Shown: piece after piece, positions 13,901 to 26,982 of the stretch
Layout: every line of letters starts with the position of its first letter
Numbering within the stretch: position 1 is the stretch's first letter
NCBI GenBank assembly: GCA_030847615.1
Contig: JAUMIR010000004.1
Span: 72,757,001-72,821,000 of the forward strand
Length of the DNA: 64,000 nt
DNA from: Gambelia wislizenii
Taxonomy: Eukaryota > Chordata > Lepidosauria > Squamata > Crotaphytidae
Direction of reading: 5' to 3'
Position numbers and translations under genes: made by a program
Notes under the pieces: generated by a model
Seen by the model: only the letters and a program-made list of their open reading frames with translations
The model's database searches: none
What the model was told of the DNA's origin: nothing

Positions 13901-16900
13901 AGATGTAAATATGTAGAATATCCATTATATTTGCTAGTGCTTAGAGGGTAAAGCCAGGAAAGTAGTCTTAACAGCTGCACAGTAATATCTCTTTCTAGCA
14001 AGACCTCCATTCTTGCAGATGAAGGGGCTAGTTCCAAAAAAATCTCCAACAATGTAGAGAAACTTGTTCTAATGGCTTCAAGATGGAACATTTAAGAGCA
14101 ACCGATATCATCTCATAGTTAGCAACGTGATGCTACATAAAATGAGTCTCCAAAATGTGTCAGACTCTAAAACTATATTGCAGGGCTGAGCAATCTGTAA
14201 GAAGCCTTCTCCAGCAACCAAGTTCAGAAGTCTAACAAGAACAATTGGTCCCTCCCCAGTAGGCCACTGGCCATTGAGGAAGAGGAGAAAGGAGTGTGGG
14301 TGTTAGAAAGAGGCAAAGTGGGTGGCAGAAAGAGCAGATGGACTCACCCCACCCATTGCCAGCATGCAACCCAAGACAAAAAAAAAATAGTTTCACACCC
14401 ACATATATAAAGAGGATATACATGCACACAATGTTAGAGTGTGAATGTAATACAATCAGAGCTTACAGCCCTAAAATATGGCTCCAGCACTTTTCCTAAA
14501 ATAGTCTCAAAAAAAATGCTGAAAATGAAACAATGACTGAATGAAATAGGAAGCTCATGAAAACACAAAACCTTCTTTAGAACCCAATGAGACTACAGAG
14601 GGCCCTCAGTATTTACTGGGGTTAATTCCTGGACCCTCTGTGGTCATGGGAGGAGTCAGCTTTCTTCATCAGCTATCTCAAGAATTCATCTTCTTCCTGC
14701 CTCTCTCTGGGTAGTGAAGGGAACTAACCCAAGTGTAATGGATTCCTCCTCTCACCAACCCAGAGAATGGCATCCCTCATATAAAATGGTGAATAGCAAA
14801 GTTTTGGGGGATTTTTTTCCTGAATATTTTCAAGCCATGGTTGGTTAAACCTGTGGATGTGGAAGGCCAACTGTACATCCAAAAATGCAATTTTGTTAGC
14901 CAATAAGAAATGGAAATATTAGTAAGAAATGAAATTAAGGAAGTACAGTTTTACTATGCCATGCTATATAATGGGAGTTGAGCATCTACAGTTTTTGGTA
15001 TCCCCCGGGGGGGGGGGTCCTGGAACCAAACCCCAGTGGATACCAATGGCTCACTGTAGACTGTAATCTAGTCAGAAAATAACAGTTCAAGACCACTTCA
15101 GGAGAGCTGCAGTTATTACAGTTCTACAGTGCAAAAGGGATATAGCATGAAACGGCTGAAGAGCAGAATAAATTATATTTTTGCCTATAGCAGTGCAAAA
15201 ATCAAAAAACGTGTTGATCATATGTGCCACCCAATTTAAAAAAAAAGAACACATACATACTGTCTGATTTAGGAATAACATATGTATTTTCTGTTTGACT
15301 GCTGCAAGCTGTGTTATATAGTTTACTCTGATTTTTCATATGCCCCGTCTATACGGGGGGGGGGACGTTGTGCCCTGTAGTAAGAGCAATTTAACAGTGG
15401 GTTTTCACCCAGCAGCCCCCATAAGCTTTGCGGTGGGACGGCAAAGGCAAGGGGACTGGGGAAGGGGGAAAGGACAGCAGCCACCCTCCTCCCTTCCTCA
15501 GTCCCTGCGGGGGATGGCGGGGAGGGCAACGGTGGGGACTGGGCAAGGGGGAGAGGATAGTAGCCACCCTCCTACCTGCCCCACTCCCCATGGGGGTGAC
15601 AGCAGTGGCAGCAGCAACACAGGTGGGAAACTGAGAAAGGGAGAAGACAGCAAGAGAGCCTTCCCCTCTCCCTCAGTCCCTGTGGGTTCAGAAGCAATGG
15701 CAGCCACGGCAGCCAGGGTAGGTAGGAATGACAGCTGCCCTCTCCCTTCCCCATTCCCAGTCTCTTGGGAGGAGGGGAATAGCAGCTGCGGGAGCTTGCC
15801 ATCTCAGCAAGCCCACACACTGTATTCATCCAGCCGATCAGCTTTGCACTTCCTGTCATATGGGCAAGTGAATCAAGGCAAATCGCTTGTCCTAATGAGG
15901 CAGAATGCACACACACCCTCATAGTTTTTTTAAAAACTTTGCGGAAAACCGCAAAGTCTCCTAGCACACAATATATGGCCATTTTTGTTCCCCTCCTTCA
16001 GAATAGGGTGAATCGCTGTGGGTTGCCATTAAGACAACACATTTTCTCCTCGAATTCTACAAGGATTTTTTCACTGTTTAGACAACCCCTTACAGTGCAA
16101 TTCACTTTTGAATATGTAGATTAACAATGCTCATACCTACCAGAAGAAAAGTTTACCTTACTTCCTAGGCTTTTAATGTTAATGCATTTAATCATATAAT
16201 TCTGAGATCAGCAGCAAATCAAAACATGATGAATGAAAATACATTTAGTCTTCCATCAATACCACATTCCTGCTCCACCCCCACCCTGATCTGCAAGGAT
16301 TGCTCATTCTAGTTTATGCATGGAGCACAAACAGAGGTACTCAAATAAAATTATCAGTAATTTTACCAAAACGACATCTGAGGACTAAAACTAAGTTTGG
16401 TGATTTATAATGAAATGCTCCAGTGTATTTATTTGTGGCCAAAGCTGGTGTCTGCATACCCAAGTGTATGGACTGCTCAAAGTAGTTAAGAGCTCTTTTC
16501 ACAGAGTACTGAAAGTACATCAATGGACCATCAAATCCAACTCTGACAGTTTGTCCAATGCCCCAACATCCCAGGTAGCCTTGAAAAATATCCAGCCTGT
16601 CTTTCAAAATTTCTAACGAAAAGGAGCCTACTAACTCCCCTTTAACAGTCAAACTAATATAGTCAGGAAAGTTTTCCTAATGCTTACCTAAACTACTATT
16701 TCTAGAAATGTTATACAATGTTACCAACCCACTCTCTGGATCAATATTCTTAGTTCATGTCCTAATCTACTTATACCCAATAGTTTTTAGATCTTACACT
16801 CAATATCCACTTTACTCCCTTCTGAGGTGGGACTTCCTCTACAGTTTCAACAATTCTTAAATTTGTTTCCTTGTGTTTTATTATATCAAAGCTACCCAAT

Positions 16901-17382
16901 AACTAGTTTAAGATATGGTCTATAAAATATAATCCCAACAATATTTTCTTGGATACATGAAATTCAAATACAAGAGAAGCCCACACTGAGCTCACTTAAA
17001 CCCTCCACACACTCCTACCCCTATTCCAGAAATATTTCAAATGCCACAGGACAAGTTGCCTATTAAACTGATGGTGGCTTCAGAAACTGTCTCAGAAACA
17101 ATGCAAGAAACTGTAACATTTACAGAAGGAAACTGTTATGCATAATGCCCAAGCCTATCTGCTTGCACCTCAAGAGTTTTTTGGAATCAAAGAATTTATG
17201 TTTCTCCAATATACAGCTGCAAAAGAGTACATATAGAAACTTCCTTTCAAGTTAAGACCAGAGTGGACATGATATTAACTCCATGACTGGAATTTTAAAT
17301 GTGTGTTGTACACATAAGCACAGAGAAGGCTTAGCAGCCCCAGGATTGGAGCAGAAAACTCATCTCCCTGCCATGGATGAGT

Positions 17383-17423
<41 letters not shown>

Positions 17424-20400
17424 CTCTGAAAACAGCTGTTGCCACAAAAGCCATGAAAAATGGGCATTTAAAATCTGGGCAGGAAGAACATGACACAATA
17501 TGGCATTCAAAAACGCAAGAAAAAGAACATAATGTTTTTAGGAAGCTTTCCCAGGCTTCCAGAAAGGGTGCGAAATGAATATGTTATCCAGCAACATCAG
17601 GGAAAAAAAGTTTCTCACAAGTGAAACCAAAAGTGCTTTTGTTAAAACTGCCAGAAAAATAAGATCACAGAATTAATCACCTGTAAGATTTAATTATAGA
17701 GGTGTAATCTCAGTTACGAATAGGAAACAACTGAGATTCCCCTCACTGCTTCCATATCAAAGCCAGTTCACACAACTGGCACAATCCAGGAGAAATTACA
17801 TCCATGGAAAGACAATATATTTAAATATATGATTAAATGTTTAGCCACACTGATTTCATGTAGACTTAACATTCCTTGCGTTGCACTCATTGTGTTCAAT
17901 GTTCTAATCATTCCAGATGTTTTGCCAGTGTTGCCCTACAACTAAAACAATGTAAAGTGAAGTTATGTATCTCCTGCTACCAGTTTATAGTGTAAGAAAC
18001 ATATGAGAAGACTATAGTGTCCCTACTCATCCCAATGCTTCATCACCATCACAAATTCATTCCAATCCAAATACTGTTCACCTACTTTTACTTACCAGAT
18101 GAATTATATAAAGGAGTAAATAAATTTGACTAAAACTATAGTAGACCTACCTGTGAAAGAAGCAGGAGTCACATTCCGTTTCAGCATGTCAAAAACTGGG
18201 CTGCAGAAAAATAGTAAATAGTGAGAGCAGAACAAACCATCATTGCATACATACATCCCAAAAGGATCCCCTGTTCCTCTACCTTAATGCATGGGCAAGA
18301 TTCAAATGAACTGCACAAATGCTAAAATTAGCACATGCTGTGAGTCAAGGAAAGATCTCTAGCACATGTCACTCTGTACTGTTTTATGTTATAAAATAAG
18401 GGATTCCAATAAGCCTAGATAGCTGTACAATGAGCCTCTACTACCAACTCATGTCTTATCCCAATCTTTCAGCTTGAGAAAAATGTGCTGATAACATTCT
18501 GGTGAAGTCTCTATAATATTTTCCTGTGAATAACTCCACTTCATAAGTCTTAAGACAGCTACAATTTATGGTAATATATACTTTTTTTAAAGTTAATTTC
18601 TTTGGTGGCCACCAGATTCCAAAATAATTCTTATAGCAAGACACCAGTAATCCTTGAGGCATTCAAACTGTGCATCAAAAGTATAATGGAATAATACTCC
18701 AAGACAGAGGACCAAATATAATACATTTTCAGTTAAATCAGGGGTGGACAACTGTGGTTCTCAAGATGTTTTTCTTGGACTGCAAAATGCATAATCCCTC
18801 ACTGTTGGCTATGCAGGATGGGAATGATGGCACTGTAGACGAAAAACATCTGCAGCATCACAGTTATCCATTCATAAGTTAGATGCTTATTACACAGGAA
18901 GTCATTCCAGAACTTTACAATGATGGGGGATCGGTATACAAGAGATTACATCAAAATTCTCAACATCATTAGAAGTGGGCCGCTTTCTTAGAGAGTTATT
19001 TAACACACAAAGATCCCACTATGTATGTTTTAAAGGTTTCCTACCTTGGATCTCTTACAGAGAAACTTTCACATCTGAGAAGATCCCCCAATTGGTCTCC
19101 TTCACAATACACCATATGCTGCTGTTGTTTGTCATACAGCTGTTTCAGCACGATATATTCTCCAACGTAATGTATGATCTAAGTAAATGAAAGACAGCTT
19201 GTTATAGCTACTCTATAAACATGAAGCCTGTAAGAACTATTTGCCATTTCAATTACTTCAGTAATTGTAAAACCTCCTTCACTGAGAAGTGCCATATACC
19301 AAACTCCTTCACTATCTATAGTGACAGTCTTCCTAAACTGTAAAAACATGTTTATGAATTTATTTTGTTTTCCACCCCTAAGTCACTTCTTCTGTAAATT
19401 AAGACACTGCCTGACCTTGTAAAGTGATTAAACTATTATTCCATTTGAACAGAAGAAGAAACTGAGAAACAAGAAGAGTCAGTACAACCATTCGGTGAAG
19501 TCCAGGGGCAGAAGACAATGTAAGAATCCTCCAGCTTCCTACCTAACAGGTGAGATTGAAGATGTTGCAGTGTATACCCTAAAAGAAATGCTCCCATTCA
19601 TAGCTTCATATGAACTGGAACATGAGCCTGTTCCAAGCCTTAAGGAATGGGGTGGGAGATTAGTTATAGCAGATAGATGACAATAAAATACTACTTAGTA
19701 CAGTAGGGCAGGCACAGTAGTTAACATTGCAGATCTACAGCCTCCAACCTATTTTCAGCTTTACAGCCAAGGGGTGGTGATAGCAAAGGGCCCATAGTTC
19801 AAAAGATGGAAAAGGCATTTTTCTCCTCCACCTGAATCTCTCCCTCCCTCCAAGATACTATTTAGTCAGACCTCACATTTGCGGGCTTAACTTTTGCATC
19901 TTTATTTGTGTATTATTTGCTGTCACCTCTGCTGCTGTCCTATATACCATTTGTAATAGGGATTTCAAGCCTCATGAGACTGAGAAAGACTGTGAATGTG
20001 CAGCAAGGCTTGTAAGTCCGTAATAAAAAAGGGTGCAAGGCAGCAGCAGAGGTGGTGGCAAGTCCTACCAGCCAACTACTTCTGACTTGTGAAGGAAACC
20101 CACTGCCTTGAAGGTATAAGCAGTGGGTTGAATCTGCGAATCCTACTTGTTTGTGTGTGTTAAATATGGTTGGGGGGGGCTAAAGATATTCACGGTTTTC
20201 CCACTTTTGTAGGGGTCCTGCGTCCCTAACCATAGTGAATGTGCAGGGCCAACTGTATAAGCAATCACAGCAATCCCACTTCCTTCCTCTGGCCCTTCTT
20301 TTTCACCTTCACATTCAACTGACACACAAATATTCTGTGTTAAATTGTTTTCAACCATCAATAGGGTAAACTCACCATCAATCCTGGTTTCTTTGGACCT

Positions 20401-23400
20401 TTCCATAGACCCTCACCTACTTGAAGGCTTATAAGTATTCTATAAACTCACAGATTCTTGTCAGGCAGGACTCTGAATGTTTAAAAAAACTCCTTCAACC
20501 ACAATGGTAGTCTTTGTTCTCATTCAATAACTTAACGTACTTTTCCATGCCCACAGCTCCCCTGAGTATGGGGATGCCAATACATAATTTTGGGTTGCCC
20601 AGTTCCGAATTGACAAGTACTAAGCAATCTCAGTTCACAATTAAGAGAGAATTGAGCCAATTCATAATCAAAAGGGGCTGTGTCCTGAACATAAAGCTGC
20701 TGAAGTACTACACAATTAAAGAATGAGGTTTTTTCCCCACCTGAGCTTTAAAACTTGTACTAAATTGAGAACTGAATAAACCTCCAAATGTTCAGCATGA
20801 CATGTAACCACTTTCTCATTCACCTTAATCTTCTACAGTTTACTGAGTCAGAGGCTGAAAAAGGTAACTTGCTTAGGTTACACACTGAGACAAGGGTTTA
20901 GCTGGAATCTGAATCTAGGGTTGCCATGGTCAGGCCTGCAGTACATTTTATACCACCTGATACTATTCAGCTGAATAAACCTCACACTATACAGCCAAAT
21001 GCACAATGAAACAGCCCCAGAAATTAAATGGAATGATCCAACTTCATAAAACATCAGCAACTGTGACAGAAGTAATAAGGCAATGGCTGCATACAGGCCA
21101 GATGTTAATAATCCATATCAATTCTCTGGCAAGTAGAACTAAACTGGCTGCATGAATCTACCTTTAGAAATGTAAGAACTGTACGATGAAATTCAACAAC
21201 TACACATTGGTAGTTTAAGATGAAGCTGTTAATATTAATCATCTAGATATAACTCTGAACACATCTTCAGCTATACTTTAATAGTGAAAAAGAAATCTTT
21301 ATTAAACACAGTACAGGAGAAATATACAAACCCTAAGTTTATAGTTGAAATCTATATATCAGGTGGATGAAAAATGTGGGAAATATACAGCGTATCTACC
21401 AGATCTAAAATAGTTGTATTCTTAAATTCAAAGGAGGTGGGAATGCATACTCTTTAAATACATAAATGAAGGTTCACTTAGTTACTGCAGTTTCAAAGGT
21501 CTATTAAGTACATTTTTACTCCCCCTCTAGATCACCAATGTAGTTTGGGAGCCAACATGATGTAGTGGTTTGAATCTGGGAGACAAGGTTCAAATTCCTG
21601 CTGAACCATGGAAACCCACTGGGTGACCTTAGACAAATCACATTTTCTCAGCCTCAGAGGAAAGCAACAGTAAACCCACCCTGAACAAATCTTGCCAAGA
21701 AAACCCTGTGATAGGGTCACCTCAGGGTCTCCATAAGTCAGAAACAACTTGAAGGCACACAACAACAACAAAAAGCTCACAAATAGTTGTTTACATCTGA
21801 GCACTGCTACAGTACTGAAGTTCCTTTACCTTCAGGACTTGATAGCAAGTACTCCCAACCACACAGAAATGCATCTAGAATACTATTAGGAACAGAATCA
21901 CTGCTTGCATTAGAGTTGTTTATGTGCAAGTTTAAACTCCAGGTGCTGCTTGATTGCAGCATCACTGCTTCAAGTGCAATAAAGATCCCAAGAGCTCAAA
22001 CTCATGCAGCAAGATCCTAGTGTGTAACACTGAAGTGGAGCCCATCTTTCAAGCACTATGTTATACATAAAATCTGGTCTCCTCTCCATAATAGCAGCAT
22101 AGAGGGCTCACCTGAAGATAAATGCAAAATGAAAAACTGCTAGCCGTGCTTACACCCTCTGCAGGGGGACAGGTCCTTGCTGTGCTAAATGTAGGCTGTT
22201 GTAGCAAATTAACATTTGAACATTGAAACCCCTTCTATGTAAAATATTCAATTTGTTTTTGCAAAAATATGAGAAGCTAAATAAGTTATTTAAATGCATA
22301 AGTATTTAAAATAAGTCACACAACTCTGCAGGAATATCTGACATATTCCTAATGAAAAACCACTGCATTTAATTCCTAGCTGACAGGATACCACTGTAAA
22401 TCACAGCTTATGTCATTTTTCTAATCTTGTACACACTTTGCATTTTAATCTCAAAATAAATGATTTTGCAGGATGTCTTGGGTTTAGCTGACAAGACATA
22501 TCCACTGTAAAAAGAAAATAAAAAGTATAATTTAAAAACTTTCAAGCATCAATAGAAAACAAGAAAAAGCATTTCTTAGTAGTCCTTCAGGAATACAACC
22601 ACCTACTGCAATTTTCCTCACAGTTAAACCACCTTCTGATAACTCTTGTGCTCTTCTAATAGCTGTTACAGGACGCTCTAAAAACCTTTTGATGTATAGA
22701 ACATATACCAAGAAAAATGAAGATTCCCCAGTTATACAGAGAAGACAATCCCAGGGGCAAATCATAGAATCATAGAATTGCAGAGTTGGAAGAGACCACG
22801 AGGGCCATCCAGTCCAACCCCCTGCCATGCAGGAAATCACGATCAAAGCATCCCCGACAGATGGCCATCCAGCCTCTGTTTAAAGACCTCCAAGGAAGGA
22901 GACCCCACCACACTCCGAGGAGAAGGGAGGCGAGATCTCTCCTCATCTCCTCCCTCCCTCCCTCCCGTCCACCCCCCCTACTGTCACCATCTGCGGATAA
23001 CTGAATCTGCGGATGGCAAATCAGCAGATACAGGGGTGCTACTGTACTCATAAAACACCTGCTCTCATTCTGGAAGCATATGCTGTACTTCAATTTGTCG
23101 TTCACATGATGTTGTGAAGTGGAGACCCTCTTCTGCTTGGAAAAGGAGGGAGACAGATTTGGTCTGAACGATATAGTTATTTACTGTTCTTAACAGCAAA
23201 TAAAAGTCATGGCCCCAAAGGCAGGATACCTCCTACCACATGTAGTAGGTATCAGTCACTGTAACTGTATGCTTTTTCCCCCCTTTACTTTTGAACTACT
23301 CTGGGAATTCTTTGGGTTTGAAGAATAAAAATATATGAAAGAAGATAGCCACCAAAAGAACTTTCCAAAATGCAGAACAGCATTAGAGATGTAAAATTTC

Positions 23401-26400
23401 TGGGATTTTGAAGGCACGGAAAAAAATTACCACCACCCAGTGTTTTACAGAAAAAAAATGGAAAGTTTCAGAAAAATTGAAAAAATGCAACATTAGCACT
23501 TTTACAGATTGAAAGTTACTCTGTTACTTTTGGAACAAAATATGACTATGTACTGTATGATTTGATTTTCCATAAAATTATTACAACTGGTATATTAAAA
23601 ATACAGAGTAGTCAAACAATTACTGTATTCAAACAATTATATCTGAACACCTTGTCTTAAATATTTTATTCATCATGCTAAAATAAAACATTGCATAATC
23701 AATTTTCTTCCTTCTTTCAACTTTCTCAATGGGGGGGGAGGCTTCAGGAAAAAAAATGGGGGGGGTCTGCATTTTTCCAGGTCTTCACATCTCTAAACAG
23801 CATACACATAAACTCACCTCTTTTACTGTAAAAGTTTCTCCCTGAGCACCTGCAGCTTGCAGTATCTTCAGGAGTGGCAGTTTGGGTCGTACCTAAGATA
23901 CATGATATGGATTTATTTAGGCAAGTTGCGCTACATTTTGAGTAACTGATATAAAAGCCATAATATGAGTACATCTATATATTAAATCTGTAGGCAACCC
24001 ATAATTTCCTCCCCCTCAAAATGGCCAACACCACCCACTGAAGTCTCTGTGGGACATAGGAAAAGATTTGCTATAACCCCACAACTGTTTTAGGCGGGGA
24101 GTGGATTCATTTTCAAATCTGGTTTTGAAAAAAATGGGGGGGGGGGTTCCTGCACATAACAGAGTTAATCAAGAGGAAAGAGTAAAAGTGCTCTCCACAT
24201 TTGCTAGAGGATACAAGGGGCCAGATGCCACTTTCCAGATCCGCAGGGAGTACATGTAGCCCCCAAATTCCCAGAAACTGCTTCTGCATTAAACATGTGA
24301 TCCAAATGTTGCCTGGGGCTAGTTCATCATCTGTCAAATACCAAACACTGACTGAAGTAACAAGAGGGGATCAGAATTTCTATTCACACTGTGATATTGG
24401 CTGTACTAGAACATCTTAATAAGGTCTAGAGACAGAATGTTACATTGGGTACTTACCGTGAAGGTACTTTCTGTAGGGTAGGTGGCAGGAACAATCCTCT
24501 ATGATGGGAAGCTAGGACCGCCCAGCTCGAAGCAGGAAGAAGACCTTTGACCTGGAAGTTAGAGTCTTTGTTCTCTTCTCTCTTCCATGCAGTCTTCAGT
24601 TCTCTGACTAGCAAAGTCATAACAGGTTCGTGCATAAACATATATCATATTGCAGTCACTGGGTGGGCCGGATTGTTCTTGCCACCTACCCTACATCGGT
24701 AAGTACCCAATGTAACATTCTGTAGGGGAGAGGTGGCAGGAACAATCCTCTATGATTGGGACATACCCAAGCCTCTGATATTCCCCAGGTGGGGTGACTG
24801 CTGATGATAGGTGAATATACTATTGGTGGATCACTTCGTGGAGTACCCTTCTGCCGACGGTGGCCTCCGCGGACCTGAATTTGTCCACCTTGTAGTGTCT
24901 GGTGAAGGTGGATGGATTGCTCCAAGTTGCTGCCCTGCAGATTTCTGCAATGGGCGCATTCGTCGAAAACACGGCAGAGGTGGCTGCCGAGCGCGTTGAG
25001 TGCGCTATGACTCCTGAGGGGCGTGGAATGCCTGCTGCGTCGTACACCGTGAAGATGCATGCTTTTATCCAGGTCGCCAGAGTCTGCCTCGAGATCCATG
25101 AACCCAATGATGAAGGGTTAAAAGAAACAAACAGGGAGTCACATCTCCTGAATGGTGCTGTGCGCTTGATGTATATCTTTAGTGCTCTTCTCACGTCCAG
25201 CTTGTGCCACATTTTCTCCGTGGAGTGAGTCAAGTTAGGGCAGAAGGATGGCAGTATTATTTACTGAGACACATAGAAGGCAGAAATCACTTTCGGCTTG
25301 AAGGATGGGTCCGGACGTAGGCATATTGAGTCTTGGTTAAAAGAGCACAGGTACTCCCTTACTGAGAGGACCGTGAGCTTGGATACCCTCCTTGCAGATG
25401 TTATAGCTATCAGGAAAGCCACCTTAAGGGACAGAATTCTCAGCGGGACCTTCCTTAAGGGTTCGAAAGGAGTCATCGTAAGTTGCTTGAGTACCAGCGG
25501 TAATTTCCAGGAGGGAAACCTGTGAGCCACTGGTGGTGAGAGTAGTGTCGCCCCCCCTTAGGAATCTTCTCACGTGAGGGTGCGATGAGACTCTTCCCCC
25601 CTGGGAACATGGTATGAAGGCCGCCAGGGCTGTCATTTGTCTCTTGAGTGTTTTTGGTCGAAGGCCACTGTCAAAGCCCTTCTGCAGGAATGCTAGGATG
25701 TGTCGTGTCGTGGCCTTGGTTGGGTCTATCTGTTCCGTGGAGCACCACTATGTGAAAACCTTCCACGTGGCCTGGTATATCCTCTTGGTTGAGGGGCGTC
25801 TTGAGGCCAGCAGGGTGTCAATCACCTTCTCTTCGTATCCACATTCCCTCAGGGTTCTCCGCTCAATCTCCAAGCCGTCAGTTTCAGCCACTCTATGTCG
25901 GTGTGGCCTACTGGTCCCTGGTGCAGCAGGTTCTGGTGTGGCTGGAGTCTCAGGGGGGGCTCAATCGCCACCTCTGATAGCTCTGAGAACCACGGGCGGC
26001 GTGGCCAGTGGGGCGCTATCAGCACCACCTGTGCCTTTTCCTGGCGAATTTTCCTGCAAACCTTCCCCAGGAGCGGGAATGGTGGTAACAGGTATAGCAG
26101 GCCTTTTGGCCAGGCCGAGCGTAGGGGGTCCATCCCCTCCACTCCTGGCTGAGGAAACCCTGAGAAGAACCTTTGGGAGCTTCACGTTCAAAGCCGACGT
26201 GAAGAGGTCCACCGACATCCTTCCGAATGCGTCCATGACATGGAGAAATGTCTCTTGATCGAGTTCCCATTCCCCTGGTGACACTGTATTTCTGCTCAGG
26301 AAGTCCGCTTGCGTGTTCGTCTCCCCCTGAAGGTGTTGAGCACATAGGGAGAGAACGGTTGTCTCTGCCCAGAGCATGAGGAGCTCGGCCTCCGCGTGCA

Positions 26401-26949
26401 GAGATTTCAATCTCGATCCTCCCTGTCTCGCTATGTAAGAGCGCGTTGTTGGGTTGTCTGTCAGGAGGAGGACATGTGTGTCCCGCAGAAGTGGCGTGAA
26501 GTGGTTCAGGGCCAGTCTTGTTTTGCTGAGCTCCAGCCAGTTTATGCTGTGCATCCTTTCTTCTGTGGACCAGAGGCCCTGAGTCACCTTGTTTAGGCAG
26601 TGTGCTCCCCATCCTTTAGGCTTGCATCCGAGGTAACCACCACCTGGCTCGGGATTGTCATTGGGGAACCCTTGGAGATGTTCTCCAAGCTGTCAAGACG
26701 GATCTTTTCCGGCAGGCCTTTCCTGAATAATTATCCCGGCCCAAGACTCAGCTGCCCTTTCTAGGCTACAATTGTATGTTTTAATTTTTTTTTCTTCTAA
26801 TTTATATATATTTTAATTAATGCATGTTTTTAATCCTTTGTAATTTAATATTATTTTAAGGGGTGGGTGGGCTAGGGTATTGGGAGTATGGGGTTTTTAT
26901 ATTGTAAGCCGCCCCGATTGCGTTGCAGAGGGGCGGGATATAAATAAAA

Positions 26950-26982
<33 letters not shown>

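Noticed and set aside
15340..15924. 194-codon plus-strand frame
   Set aside because: Lies in the GC-rich interior of a transposon-like element; low-complexity Gly/Ser/Pro composition in all frames.
17275..17496. Frame with repeated Tyr-Ile
   Set aside because: Translation of the (TA)n microsatellite.
25614..26258. 214-codon plus-strand frame
   Set aside because: Antisense shadow of the DIRS RNase H region.
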